Part shown: positions 16,519 through 24,201 of the stretch, piece by piece
Numbering within the stretch: the first letter of the stretch is position 1
Layout of the letters: every line of letters starts with the position of its first letter
NCBI RefSeq assembly: GCF_001879105.1
Contig: NZ_MLCF01000009.1
Coordinates: forward strand, 1-64,000
Direction of reading: 5' to 3'
DNA from: Mangrovactinospora gilvigrisea
Lineage (GTDB): Bacteria; Actinomycetota; Actinomycetes; Streptomycetales; Streptomycetaceae
Length of the DNA: 64,000 bases
Notes under the pieces: model-generated
What the model saw: the letters and a program-made list of their open reading frames with translations, nothing else
The model's database searches: none
Told to the model about the DNA's origin: nothing
Translations under genes and position numbers: made by a program

Positions 16519-17295
16519 TCAGGCGCCGATCGCGTGCAGACCGCCGTCGACGTGCACGATCTCGCCGGTGGTCTTGGGGAACCAGTCGGAGAGCAGCGCC
16601 ACCACGCCGCGCGCCGGCGGCTCGGGGTCGGACATCTCCCACTTCAGCGGGGAGCGGCTGTCCCAGACGTCCGCCAGCTCGGTGAAGCCCGGGATGGACT
16701 TGGCGGCCATCGTGCCCACCGGGCCGGCCGAGACCAGGTTCACCCGGATGTTCTTCGGGCCGAGGTCGCGGGCGAGGTAGCGGGAGGTCGACTCCAGGGC
16801 GGCCTTGGCGACGCCCATCCAGTCGTACTTCGGCCACGCCACCTGCGCGTCGAAGTCCATGCCGACGATCGAGCCGCCGCGGCCCTCGTTCTCCATCAGC
16901 GGCAGCGCCGCCATCGCCAGCGACTTCAGCGAGTACGCCGACACCTGGACGGCGGTGGCCACCGACTCCCAGGGGGTGTTGAGGAAGTTGCCGCCCAGCG
17001 CGTCCTGCGGCGCGAAGGCGATGGAGTGCACCACGCCGTCCAGGCCGTCGACGTGCTCGCGCACCTTGCCGGCGAGCCCGTCCAGGTGCTCCTGGTCGGA
17101 GACGTCCAGCTCGATCACCGGGGCCGGCTTGGGCAGCCGGTTGGCGATGCGGTTCACCAGGCTCAGCCGGCCGAAGCCGGTGAGCACCACCTCGGCGCCC
17201 TGCTCCTGCGCCAGCTTCGCGCTGTGGAAGGCCATCGAGCCGTCGGTGATGACGCCGGTGACCAGGATCCGCTTGCCGTTGAGAAGTCCGCTCAT
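16519..17295 (-). CDS. fabI: NADH-dependent enoyl-ACP reductase
   Basis: Last reductive step of each fatty-acid elongation cycle (type II FAS, cytosol). 258 aa, SDR superfamily. The modified nucleotide motif is GVITDGSMAFHSAK, as in InhA/FabI; the catalytic Tyr/Lys pair is represented by FDAQVAWPKYDWMGVAKAALE (Y-x6-K). AGPVGTMAAKSIPGF forms the substrate loop. It starts 5 nt after the fabG stop and is therefore coupled to it; fabG-fabI is a classic actinobacterial pair (compare mabA-inhA). Confidence 0.95.
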   Translation of the reverse strand: MSGLLNGKRILVTGVITDGSMAFHSAKLAQEQGAEVVLTGFGRLSLVNRIANRLPKPAPVIELDVSDQEHLDGLAGKVREHVDGLDGVVHSIAFAPQDALGGNFLNTPWESVATAVQVSAYSLKSLAMAALPLMENEGRGGSIVGMDFDAQVAWPKYDWMGVAKAALESTSRYLARDLGPKNIRVNLVSAGPVGTMAAKSIPGFTELADVWDSRSPLKWEMSDPEPPARGVVALLSDWFPKTTGEIVHVDGGLHAIGA

Positions 17296-17300
17296 GTCGT

Positions 17301-18005
17301 TCAGTGACCCATGCCCAATCCACCGTCAACGGGAATGACGGCTCCAGTGATGTACGCGGCGTCGTCGGAGGAGAGGAACCGCACCGTTGCGGCGATCTCC
17401 TCGGGCGCGGCGGCCCGCCCCAGCGGCACCTGCTTGGCGTACGCCTCGCGCTGCTCCTCGGTGAGGGCGCGCGTCATGTCGGTGTCGACGAACCCGGGCG
17501 CCACGACGTTGACGGTGATGTTGCGGGAGCCGACCTCGCGGGCGAGCGAGCGGCCGAAGCCGATCAGCCCGGCCTTGGAGGCCGCGTAGTTGGTCTGCCC
17601 GGCCGAGCCGAGCAGCGCCACCACCGAGGAGATCAGCACCACGCGGCCCTTGCGGGCGCGGAGCATGCCGCGCACCGCGCGCTTGACGGTGCGGAAGGTG
17701 CCGACCAGGTTGGTGTCGAGGACCCGCGAGAAGTCCTCCTCGCTCATCCGCAGCAGCAGCTGGTCGTTGGTGATGCCGGCGTTCGCCACCAGCACCTCGA
17801 CCGGGCCGTGCGCCTCCTCGACCTGCTTGAAGGCCGCCTCCACCTGCTCGGCGTCGGTGATGTCGCACCGCACCCCGAGCAGGCCCTCCGGCACCTCCCC
17901 CGAGCGGTGGGTCACCGCGACCTTGTCGCCGTTCGCGGCGAACGCCCTCGCGACCGCGAGGCCGATGCCCCGGTTGCCTCCTGTGACGAGAACCGAGCGG
18001 CTCAC
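17301..18005 (-). CDS. fabG: 3-oxoacyl-ACP reductase
   Basis: NADPH-dependent reduction of beta-ketoacyl-ACP in fatty-acid elongation. 234 aa, classical SDR: TGGNRGIGLAVARAF (residues about 7-21), NAG motif VANAGITNDQLL, the catalytic Ser-Tyr-Lys in ISSVVALLGSAGQTNYAASKAG, and a VDGGLGMGH end. The GTG at 18005 is preceded by GGAAGGTGG; the frame is open for 26 further codons upstream, but that stretch does not match the family. First gene of the fabG-fabI operon. Confidence 0.95.
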   Translation of the reverse strand: MSRSVLVTGGNRGIGLAVARAFAANGDKVAVTHRSGEVPEGLLGVRCDITDAEQVEAAFKQVEEAHGPVEVLVANAGITNDQLLLRMSEEDFSRVLDTNLVGTFRTVKRAVRGMLRARKGRVVLISSVVALLGSAGQTNYAASKAGLIGFGRSLAREVGSRNITVNVVAPGFVDTDMTRALTEEQREAYAKQVPLGRAAAPEEIAATVRFLSSDDAAYITGAVIPVDGGLGMGH

Positions 18006-18122
18006 CGCACCACCTTCCGCCGTGTCGTGCTGTGCTGTGGTCTTTGCGCTTTGCCTACCGGAAACTACCGTGCGCCGGACCATGATCCCCCATCGGGTCG
18101 CGACAGGCTCACCCCGATGGGT

Positions 18123-18141
18123 TCTGTGGGAACCCCACAGA
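18123..18141. promoter_or_regulatory. 8-bp inverted repeat between fabG and DUF3099 gene
   Basis: TCTGTGGG-AAC-CCCACAGA is a perfect dyad in the divergent intergenic region, 118 nt from the fabG start and 82 nt from the DUF3099 start. It could be a regulator site or a small hairpin; no protein is assigned. Confidence 0.35.
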
Positions 18142-18222
18142 GGTACGTTAAGAGGCGGGTCCGCACCTGCCGTTCCTGCTCGATTCGTCCTGTCACGCGG
18201 GCCCTACTCGGGTGGTGAGGCA

Positions 18223-18561
18223 ATGCGCTTGCACGGACGCCATGGTGGCGTGGTGCGGATCACGGGTGCGCGGGCGAGCCTGGCGGAGGACGTCCGCGGC
18301 CGGCAGCGACGGTACGTGATCTCCATGGGCATCCGGACGCTGTGCGTGATCGCGACCGTGATGCTGTGGCACGTCAACATGTGGCTGGCATGGGCCACCC
18401 TGGCCGGCGGACTGCTGCTTCCGTACATCGCGGTGGTCTACGCGAACGCCGGGCGGGAGCAGCCGCAGGAGACTCCGACGACGTTCATCTACCAGTCCGG
18501 ACCGCCCGAGCTGGAGGCCGGTTCCCGCACGTTGGACGGCCCTGGGGATCTACGCGAGTAG
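18223..18561 (+). CDS. DUF3099 membrane protein
   Basis: 112 aa. The conserved opening VRITGARASLAEDVRGRQRRYVISMGIRT precedes two membrane segments (about residues 36-52 LCVIATVMLWHVNMWLA and 54-70 LAGGLLLPYIAVVYAN). A polar tail ends in DLRE. DUF3099 proteins are conserved in actinobacteria, usually near moaA or fabG, with unknown function. ATG 18223 follows GGTGAGG closely. Transcribed away from fabG. Confidence 0.85.
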   Translation: MRLHGRHGGVVRITGARASLAEDVRGRQRRYVISMGIRTLCVIATVMLWHVNMWLAWATLAGGLLLPYIAVVYANAGREQPQETPTTFIYQSGPPELEAGSRTLDGPGDLRE

Positions 18562-18621
18562 GGGAAAATTCGTCAACTCAATTGTGCGGAGCGGGGTCAC
18601 GGCCGACGCCCGTACGTGACA

Positions 18622-18627
18622 TACTTT
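18622..18627 (+). promoter_or_regulatory. -10 hexamer of the 6C-type RNA
   Basis: TACTTT, 6 nt before the predicted RNA 5' end. The -35 is weak (TCACGG near 18597). Confidence 0.45.
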
Positions 18628-18633
18628 CATACG

Positions 18634-18706
18634 CGCTCCGCATCCCCCGTCGGAGCGACGGACCGACGCCGGGCAGCTCCCCCCGTGGCTGCCCGGCGTC
18701 GCCCTT
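18634..18706 (+). ncRNA. 6C-type small RNA
   Basis: Two consecutive hairpins with C-rich 10-nt loops are the hallmark of the actinobacterial 6C RNA. Hairpin 1: CGCTCCG (18634-18640) with CGGAGCG (18651-18657), loop CATCCCCCGT. Hairpin 2: 14-bp perfect stem 18664-18677/18688-18701, loop TCCCCCCGTG, followed by CCCTTT, which can act as a terminator. A -10 TACTTT at 18622-18627 places the 5' end near 18634. Known 6C RNAs (B11 in Mycobacterium) are short trans-acting regulators that base-pair through these C loops. Assignment is by structure only; the 3' end is approximate. Confidence 0.7.
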
Positions 18707-18712
18707 TACGCT
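18707..18712 (+). promoter_or_regulatory. -10 hexamer of the small zinc-ribbon-like protein gene
   Basis: TACGCT, 7 nt, then ATG 18720. It begins 6 nt after the terminator stem of the 6C-type RNA, so the RNA and the gene are separate transcription units back to back. Confidence 0.5.
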
Positions 18713-18719
18713 GGGTTCC

Positions 18720-18941
18720 ATGAGCACCGCAGATGCCCCGCCCGCGACCGTGATCTGCTCCGCGAAGGGCTGCCGCCGAGCCGCGGAATGGGTCCTGGTG
18801 TGGAACAACCCCAAGCTGCACACGCCCGACCGGCGCAAGACGTGGGTGGCGTGCGGCGAGCACCGCGACCACCTGGGGGAGTTCCTCTCCGTCCGCGGCT
18901 TCCTCAAGGAGACCGTCCCGCTGGCCGAGTACGGGGCCTGA
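18720..18941 (+). CDS. Small zinc-ribbon-like conserved protein
   Basis: 73 aa, conserved-looking but of unknown function. Four potential metal ligands are visible: Cys13-x4-Cys18 (VICSAKGCRRAAEW) and Cys45-x2-His48 (WVACGEHRDHLGEFLSVRGF). This fits a compact zinc-binding fold. Trp/Asn-rich strands lie between the two ligand pairs. ATG 18720 is supported by a leaderless -10 hexamer. It is convergent with moaA (41 nt apart). Confidence 0.78.
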   Translation: MSTADAPPATVICSAKGCRRAAEWVLVWNNPKLHTPDRRKTWVACGEHRDHLGEFLSVRGFLKETVPLAEYGA

Positions 18942-18982
18942 CGCCCCGTCACCGGCCCGGACCGGGGGCGGGGCCGGCCCCG

Positions 18983-19981
18983 TCAGCCGCCGATCGCGGA
19001 CATCGGGCGGGACGGCTGCAGGAAGGAAGGGTCGTCCAGGCCGCCGCCGGCCCGCTTGCCCCACATCGCCTTCCGCCACAGCTCCGCCACGTCCTCGTCC
19101 GGCGCGCCGCCGCGCAGCGCCCCCCGCAGGTCCGTCTCCTCCGTGGCGAACAGGCAGTTGCGCACCTGCCCGTCCGCCGTCAGCCGCGTGCGGTCGCACG
19201 CCCGGCAGAACGGCCGCGTCACGCTGGCGATCACGCCCACCCGGGCCGGCCCGCCGTCCACCAGCCAGCGCTCGGCCGGGGCCGCGCCGCGCTCCTCCGG
19301 CTCCTCCGGCGTCAGCCGGAACCGCTCGCCCAGCAGGCCCAGGATCTCCTGAGCGGTGATCATGTCCCGCCGCGTCCAGCCGTGCTGGGCGTCGAGCGGC
19401 ATCTGCTCGATGAAGCGCAGCTCGTACCCGCGCTCCAGGCACCACTCCAGCAGCTCCGGCGCCTCCGCCTCGTTGACACCGCGCATCAGCACCGCGTTCA
19501 CCTTGACGGGCCCCAGCCCGGCCGCCTCCGCCGCCGCCAGCCCGGCGACCACGTCCGCCAGCCGGTCGCGCCGGGCGAGCCGGCGGAAGACCTCCGGCCG
19601 CAGCGTGTCCAGCGAGACGTTGATCCGGTCCAGCCCGGCCGCGCGCAGCGCCGGCGCCGTCCTCGCCAGCCCGATGCCGTTGGTGGTGAGGGAGATCTCG
19701 GGACGCGGATCCAGCGCGGCGACCCGCTCCACGATCCCCGGCAGCCCGGGCCGCAGCAGCGGCTCGCCCCCGGTGAACCGCACCTCGCGCACCCCCAGCC
19801 GCTGCACGGCCAGCCGCACCAGCCGGACCACCTCGTCGTCGGAGAGCAGCTCGTCCTTGGGCAGCCAGGGCAGGCCCTCCGCGGGCATGCAGTAGGTGCA
19901 GCGGAGGTTGCACTTGTCGGTGAGGGACACACGGAGATCCGTGGCCACCCGCCCGTAGGTGTCGATCAGCGCCGAAGACAC
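18983..19981 (-). CDS. moaA: GTP 3',8-cyclase (MoaA)
   Basis: Radical SAM enzyme that starts molybdenum-cofactor synthesis by rearranging GTP to 3',8-cyclo-GTP (with MoaC). 332 aa. The radical SAM cluster motif is CNLRCTYC (near residue 25), FTGGEPLLRPG follows, and the C-terminal second [4Fe-4S] ligands are in FCRACDRTRLTADGQVRNCLF. The essential C-terminal Gly-Gly tail (SAIGG) is present. The GTG at 19981 has GGAG 6 nt upstream; the longer open frame is discounted. No other moa gene is near. Confidence 0.95.
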   Translation of the reverse strand: MSSALIDTYGRVATDLRVSLTDKCNLRCTYCMPAEGLPWLPKDELLSDDEVVRLVRLAVQRLGVREVRFTGGEPLLRPGLPGIVERVAALDPRPEISLTTNGIGLARTAPALRAAGLDRINVSLDTLRPEVFRRLARRDRLADVVAGLAAAEAAGLGPVKVNAVLMRGVNEAEAPELLEWCLERGYELRFIEQMPLDAQHGWTRRDMITAQEILGLLGERFRLTPEEPEERGAAPAERWLVDGGPARVGVIASVTRPFCRACDRTRLTADGQVRNCLFATEETDLRGALRGGAPDEDVAELWRKAMWGKRAGGGLDDPSFLQPSRPMSAIGG

Positions 19982-20132
19982 AGTCCTCTCCCTTCCCCGT
20001 CTCCAGGGTTTCGGACACCTTATTCCGCGGGACGGACATCGGACATCCCCGTCCGGCCGACACCGCCGCGCGCCCGCATCGTTGGACACTGCGCAAGCAC
20101 CCGTCGCGGAAGCGGAAGCCAGGACCCCCGCC

Positions 20133-20336
20133 ATGACCCACAACACCGCCCAGGGCGGCCCCGAGCAGGGCCGGCGCCCCTACGGCGCCGTCCGCCTCGC
20201 CGCCCCCCTGCCCGCCGCGCGCCCCTCCCCCGCGCGCCCCGCCACCGGCCCGCGGCCCTCGGCCGGCGACGCCCGGTTCGGCCCGGAGGTGGCCCTCCCG
20301 CTGCTCTCCATCAGCAGCCTCCGCAGACCGATCTGA
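20133..20336 (+). CDS. Possible small Pro/Ala/Arg-rich protein
   Basis: 67-aa open frame with AGGA 8 nt before the ATG. The composition is low complexity (Pro, Ala, Arg) with a tail LPLLSISSLRRPI. No domain was recognised. It lies between divergent moaA and the exonuclease gene. It could be a real small gene or chance, since long open frames arise easily at this GC content. Confidence 0.35.
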   Translation: MTHNTAQGGPEQGRRPYGAVRLAAPLPAARPSPARPATGPRPSAGDARFGPEVALPLLSISSLRRPI

Positions 20337-20366
20337 CGCGGCGACGGCGCATGTCGCTCCGCCCCG

Positions 20367-20372
20367 TATCCT
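20367..20372 (+). promoter_or_regulatory. -10 hexamer of the exonuclease gene
   Basis: TATCCT, 8 nt, then ATG 20381; leaderless geometry. Confidence 0.45.
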
Positions 20373-20380
20373 GGTGCACC

Positions 20381-21394
20381 ATGCACACGTCGATCACCGG
20401 CCAACCGCCCGGCGCGGGAGCCCGACCCGAGTGGCCCGCCCACTACCCCGCCGGGTACGCCGTCGTCGACGTCGAGACCACCGGCCTGAGCCGCACCGAC
20501 CGGATCGTCTCCGCGGCCGTCTACCGGCTCGACGGGCACGGCGAGGTCGTCGACCACTGGTACAGCCCGGTCAACCCGCTGCGCGATCCCGGCCCGGTGT
20601 GGATCCACGGCCTGACCAGCGAGCTCCTCGCCGACGCCCCCACCTTCCCGGAGGTGGCCGAGGAGCTCACCGCCCGCCTCGCCGGCCGGGTGCTGGTCGC
20701 GCACAACGCCCGCTTCGACTGGACGATGCTCGCCCGCGAGTTCGCCCGCTGCGGCGGCGAGGCCGCGGTCGAGGAGCGGCTGTGCACCATCGTGCTCTCC
20801 AAGGAGCTGGCCCTGCCGCTCCGCGACCACAAGCTGCCCACCCTCGCCGCGCACTTCGGCGTCCGCCCCCGGCACGCCCACCACGCGCTGGACGACGCCC
20901 GGGTGCTCGCCGAGGTCTTCCGCCCCAGCCTGCGGATGGCCGCCGACGCCGGGCTGGAGCTGCCCCTGCAGCGCTGCCGTCCGATGGCCGACCCGACCCC
21001 GTACGAGAACGAGGCGCCCGCCTCGCTGCCGCCCTCGCCGACCGGCCCCAACGGCGCCACCGCCTTCCGGCAGTGGCGGCCCCGCCGGACGCGCGCCGCC
21101 TGCCCGTACGCGAACCCGGGCGCCTGGCAGCCGGAGAGCCGGCTGGTCCAGGGCATGCGGATCGCCTTCACGGGCGACACCGCCATAGACCGGGAGGTGC
21201 TGGAGGACCGCGCCGAGCGCGCCGGCCTCAAGGTCGCCACCAGCGTCAGCGGCCGCACCAGCCTGCTGGTCACCAACGACCGCGCCGACCGCACCACCAA
21301 GGCCCGCCGCGCCCGCGAGCTGTCCACCCCGGTCGTGGACGAGCCGACCTTCCTGAAGCTGCTGGAGGACGTCGCCCCGGGCCGCCCGGCCTGA
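20381..21394 (+). CDS. DEDDh 3'-5' exonuclease with C-terminal BRCT domain
   Basis: 337 aa related to the DNA polymerase III epsilon proofreading subunit. All DEDDh residues are present: Exo I VVDVETTGL (about residues 28-36), Exo II HNARFDWTM, and Exo III HHALDDARV. After a proline-rich linker the C-terminus (about 250-330) is BRCT-like: GMRIAFTGDT ... LVTNDRADRTTKARRA. Exonuclease plus BRCT suggests a DNA-repair enzyme recruited to damage or to ligase-type partners rather than the core replicase. The start is backed by a leaderless -10. Confidence 0.9.
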   Translation: MHTSITGQPPGAGARPEWPAHYPAGYAVVDVETTGLSRTDRIVSAAVYRLDGHGEVVDHWYSPVNPLRDPGPVWIHGLTSELLADAPTFPEVAEELTARLAGRVLVAHNARFDWTMLAREFARCGGEAAVEERLCTIVLSKELALPLRDHKLPTLAAHFGVRPRHAHHALDDARVLAEVFRPSLRMAADAGLELPLQRCRPMADPTPYENEAPASLPPSPTGPNGATAFRQWRPRRTRAACPYANPGAWQPESRLVQGMRIAFTGDTAIDREVLEDRAERAGLKVATSVSGRTSLLVTNDRADRTTKARRARELSTPVVDEPTFLKLLEDVAPGRPA

Positions 21395-21454
21395 GCCCAC
21401 CCGGCCGGAACCCCTCGGGGCCCACCCGGCCGTCGGTGTCCGAAGGGTGCGGGG

Positions 21455-21460
21455 TAGCGT
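21455..21460 (+). promoter_or_regulatory. -10 hexamer of the SURF1 gene
   Basis: TAGCGT, 8 nt, then GTG 21469; leaderless geometry. Confidence 0.45.
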
Positions 21461-21468
21461 ACTTTGCC

Positions 21469-22290
21469 GTGTACCGCTTCCTGTTGACGCGCCGCTGGAT
21501 CGGGATCCACCTGTTCTGCCTGGCCCTCATGCCGCTGATGATCTGGCTGGGGTTCTGGCAGTGGCACCGCTACGAGCACGCGCACCACAGCAACCAGATG
21601 CAGAGCCGCAACCTGGCCGCCAAGCCGATCGACTACGCGTCGGCCGTGCCGGGCCGGGGCCACCGCATCGGCCAGGACCTGTGGTGGCGCACGGTCACCG
21701 CGCGCGGGCACTTCGACGAGACCCACGAGGTGCTGGCGCGCCGCCGGATGAGCAACGAGGGCGCGGTCGGCTTCTACGTCGTCACACCGTTCGTCACCAC
21801 CCGGGGCGATGTGCTGTGGGTCAACCGCGGCTGGGTCGAGCAGCCGGACACCTCCCCGACCGCCGACCCCAAGGTCCCGGCCGCGCCCACCGGCACCCTG
21901 ACGGTCACCGGCCGGCTCCGCCCGGACGAGGGCGGTGCCAAGCGCGGCGTCGGCGCGCAGATCGGCCTGCCGGACAAGCAGGTGCTGGAGGTCAACGCCG
22001 AGCACCTCGCGAAGTCCACCGGCCTGGGCGCGCAGCCGCTGCCCGGCCGGATGGACCTGACGTCCACCACGCCCAAGGCCTCCTCCTCGCTGGAGATCCC
22101 GGAGGTCCCCGGCGGCGCCGACACCGGCCTGCACGTCGCCTACACGGTCAACTGGTGGGTCTTCGTCCTCGGCGTCCCGGTGGCCTGGTGGAAGCTGATG
22201 ACCCGGGAGCGCGACGAGCGCGCCGGCCGCCGCCCGAAGAAGGAGAAGAACGAGCCGGACTCGAAGCCTCAGCCGTCGATGGCAGGATGA
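21469..22290 (+). CDS. SURF1-family cytochrome oxidase assembly protein
   Basis: 273 aa, bitopic: TM1 at about residues 10-30 (IHLFCLALMPLMIWLGFWQWHR) and TM2 near 222-240 (VNWWVFVLGVPVAWWKLM). The extracytoplasmic domain between them carries SURF1 signatures such as GFWQWHRYEH, GFYVVTPF and VNRGWVEQP. SURF1 helps insert heme A into the aa3-type oxidase. A Lys/Glu-rich cytosolic tail ends the protein. GTG 21469 is supported by TAGCGT upstream. The next gene begins at or inside its stop codon. Confidence 0.92.
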   Translation: MYRFLLTRRWIGIHLFCLALMPLMIWLGFWQWHRYEHAHHSNQMQSRNLAAKPIDYASAVPGRGHRIGQDLWWRTVTARGHFDETHEVLARRRMSNEGAVGFYVVTPFVTTRGDVLWVNRGWVEQPDTSPTADPKVPAAPTGTLTVTGRLRPDEGGAKRGVGAQIGLPDKQVLEVNAEHLAKSTGLGAQPLPGRMDLTSTTPKASSSLEIPEVPGGADTGLHVAYTVNWWVFVLGVPVAWWKLMTRERDERAGRRPKKEKNEPDSKPQPSMAG

Positions 22291-22295
22291 CAGCC

Positions 22296-23057
22296 ATGGA
22301 TCTTGGACTTCGGGACCGTGTGTACGTGGCGACCGGCGCGTCGCGGGGCCTCGGCCTCGCCACCGCCGAGGCGCTGGTGGCGGACGGCGCGAGGGTCGTG
22401 CTCTCCTCCCGGGACGCCGCCGCCGTGGAGCGCGCCGCCGCCGGGCTGGGCGGCCCGGCGCACGCCGTCGGCGTCGCCGCCGACAACGCCGACCCCGCCG
22501 CCGCGGAGCGCCTGCTCGCCGCCGCGCGCGAGACGTACGGCCGCCTCGACGGGGTGCTGGTGAGCGTCGGCGGCCCGCCGGCCGGCAAGCTCGCCGACCT
22601 CACCGACGAGCAGTGGCACCAGGGCTTCGAGGCGGTGCTGCTCGGCGCGGTGCGGCTGGCCCGGGCCGCGGCCGCCGGCCTCGGCGAGGGCGGCGTGATC
22701 GGCTTCGTCCTCTCCGGCTCGGTGAAGGAGCCGCTGGGCGGGCTGGACATCTCCAACGGCCTGCGCCCCGGGCTGGCGATGATCGCCAAGTCGCTCTCCC
22801 GCGAGCTGGGGCCGCGCGGCATCCGCGTCGTCTCGCTGCTGCCCGGCCGCATCGAGACCGACCGCGTCAAGGAGCTGGACGCGCTCTCCGGCGACCCGGA
22901 GGCGGCGAAGGCCCGCTCCTCGGCGACCATCCCGCTGCGCCGCTACGGCCGCCCCGAGGAGTTCGGGCGCGCCGCCGCGTTCCTCCTCTCCCCCGCCGCC
23001 TCCTACCTCACCGGGGTCGCACTCCCGGTCGACGGCGGAGCAACGCACGGCGTGTGA
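22296..23057 (+). CDS. SDR-family oxidoreductase
   Basis: 253 aa, short-chain dehydrogenase. Cofactor motif TGASRGLGLATAEAL (about residues 12-26), PAGKLADLTDEQW, then ALPVDGGATHGV at the end. The NAG motif is replaced by SVGGPP, and the usual Tyr of YxxxK is not obvious: SNGLRPGLAMIAKSLSREL has the Lys but no Tyr four residues before it. It may therefore be an atypical SDR. An alternative ATG at 22287 overlaps the SURF1 stop as ATGA and would add three residues (MTA); either way it is coupled to SURF1. Confidence 0.85.
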   Translation: MDLGLRDRVYVATGASRGLGLATAEALVADGARVVLSSRDAAAVERAAAGLGGPAHAVGVAADNADPAAAERLLAAARETYGRLDGVLVSVGGPPAGKLADLTDEQWHQGFEAVLLGAVRLARAAAAGLGEGGVIGFVLSGSVKEPLGGLDISNGLRPGLAMIAKSLSRELGPRGIRVVSLLPGRIETDRVKELDALSGDPEAAKARSSATIPLRRYGRPEEFGRAAAFLLSPAASYLTGVALPVDGGATHGV

Positions 23058-23121
23058 CGCGCCGCTGACGGACGCTCAGCACCGGTGCCTCGCGCGCCGG
23101 GTGCCGCCGGGATGGTAGACA

Positions 23122-23150
23122 TCAGGGCGGTGCCCGGCGCGGCGCCCTGA
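23122..23150 (+). promoter_or_regulatory. Leader hairpin upstream of the DUF6286 operon
   Basis: TCAGGGCG (23122-23129) pairs with CGCCCTGA (23143-23150). It lies between a possible -10 (TAGACA, 23116-23121) and the AGGAGG at 23157-23162. Confidence 0.35.
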
Positions 23151-23167
23151 CGGACCAGGAGGCACGG

Positions 23168-23191
23168 ATGCGGCGAAGGCTGGAGCGGTGA
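23168..23191 (+). CDS. Possible 7-codon leader ORF before the DUF6286 gene
   Basis: ATG CGG CGA AGG CTG GAG CGG TGA encodes MRRRLER. AGGAGG, the best Shine-Dalgarno in the region, sits 5 nt before the ATG. Its stop overlaps the next start as GTGA, so ribosomes ending here could restart on the DUF6286 gene. Alternatively, it is the remnant of a deleted upstream gene. Confidence 0.4.
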   Translation: MRRRLER

Positions 23192-24183
23192 GCGGGACGC
23201 GCAAGGAGCGCGAGGAGGACGACGGCGGCCCCGACGCGGAGGACACCCAGTCGATCCGCCTCCCGGCCCGCCCGGACGACCCCTACGACCTGCAGCGCCC
23301 CACGGCGGACGCGGAGTTGGCGGAGAAGCCGGACGGCGGCGGGGACGCGTCGCCGGCGAAGGACGCGGAGCCGGCCTCGACCGCGGCGGAGACCGCGGCG
23401 GAGCCCCACCCGGAGCCGGACGCCGCCCCGGGCGCCGACCCGGACGCGGAGACCAGGGCCGAGACGTCCGCCGGGGCCGATTCCTCCGATGAACCGGACA
23501 TCACCCCGGTCGCCGGGACGCCCGTCCTCCCCGAGGCCGGGGCCGCCGCGCGCCGGCCTCCCTCGCACATACTGCCGTCCGGCGGCGGCCTGCCCGGCGC
23601 CCCGTACGTCCGGCCTGACTCGGTGCCGTCCGTTCCGCCCCGCCGCCGCCCGCGCCGCTTCCGCTCCGAGCGGCGGCTCACCTCCGGCCTGGTGGCCTTC
23701 GTGGTGATGGCCGCGAGCGGGGTGCTCCTCTACGACGTGGTGCGGGTGCGCGGCGGCGAGCACGCCATGGCCTGGCGGCGGGACTTCGCCCACCAGTTGG
23801 CGGTCCGGCACCCCGACGACACCTGGGTGCGGGGCGGGGCCGCGGTGCTGGCCCTGCTGGGGCTCTGGCTGCTGGTGCTGGCGCTCACCCCCGGCCTGCG
23901 CGCGCTGCTGCCGCTGCGGGTGCCGTCCGGCACCCTGCGCGGCGCGATCGAGCGGGACACCGCCGAGGGCCTGCTGCAGGAGTCGGCGCTCCGGGTGGAC
24001 TCCATCATCCGCGCCGAGGTGCGGGTGAAGCGGCGGCGCGCGGTGGTGCTGGCGTATGTGCGGCTGCGCGATCTGGGCGAGGCGCGGGACGAGCTGTCCA
24101 ACGCGCTCTTCGATCGGATGGAACGGATGGGCCCGGGGTGGACCCCGCGGCTGACGCTGAAGCTCCGCCCGGTGCGGCGGTAG
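23188..24183 (+). CDS. DUF6286 membrane protein
   Basis: 331 aa. About 170 N-terminal residues are disordered, acidic and Pro/Ala-rich. A basic patch (RRRPRRFRSERR) leads to two membrane segments (LVAFVVMAASGVLLYDVV and AAVLALLGLWLLVLAL). A cytosolic alpha/beta domain follows (LLQESALRVDSIIRAEVRVKRRRAVV). DUF6286 genes normally sit in Asp23/Gls24 envelope-stress clusters; here only the AmaP-like partner follows 18 nt downstream. The GTG at 23188 has only a weak own ribosome site and overlaps the mini-ORF stop. Confidence 0.85.
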   Translation: MSGTRKEREEDDGGPDAEDTQSIRLPARPDDPYDLQRPTADAELAEKPDGGGDASPAKDAEPASTAAETAAEPHPEPDAAPGADPDAETRAETSAGADSSDEPDITPVAGTPVLPEAGAAARRPPSHILPSGGGLPGAPYVRPDSVPSVPPRRRPRRFRSERRLTSGLVAFVVMAASGVLLYDVVRVRGGEHAMAWRRDFAHQLAVRHPDDTWVRGGAAVLALLGLWLLVLALTPGLRALLPLRVPSGTLRGAIERDTAEGLLQESALRVDSIIRAEVRVKRRRAVVLAYVRLRDLGEARDELSNALFDRMERMGPGWTPRLTLKLRPVRR

Positions 24184-24201
24184 ACAAAGGGGTTTGACGG
24201 A

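Noticed and set aside
16076-18083. Alternative long starts for fabI and fabG in the same frames
   Set aside because: Domains begin normally at 17295 and 18005 with suitable spacing; extensions are unsupported.
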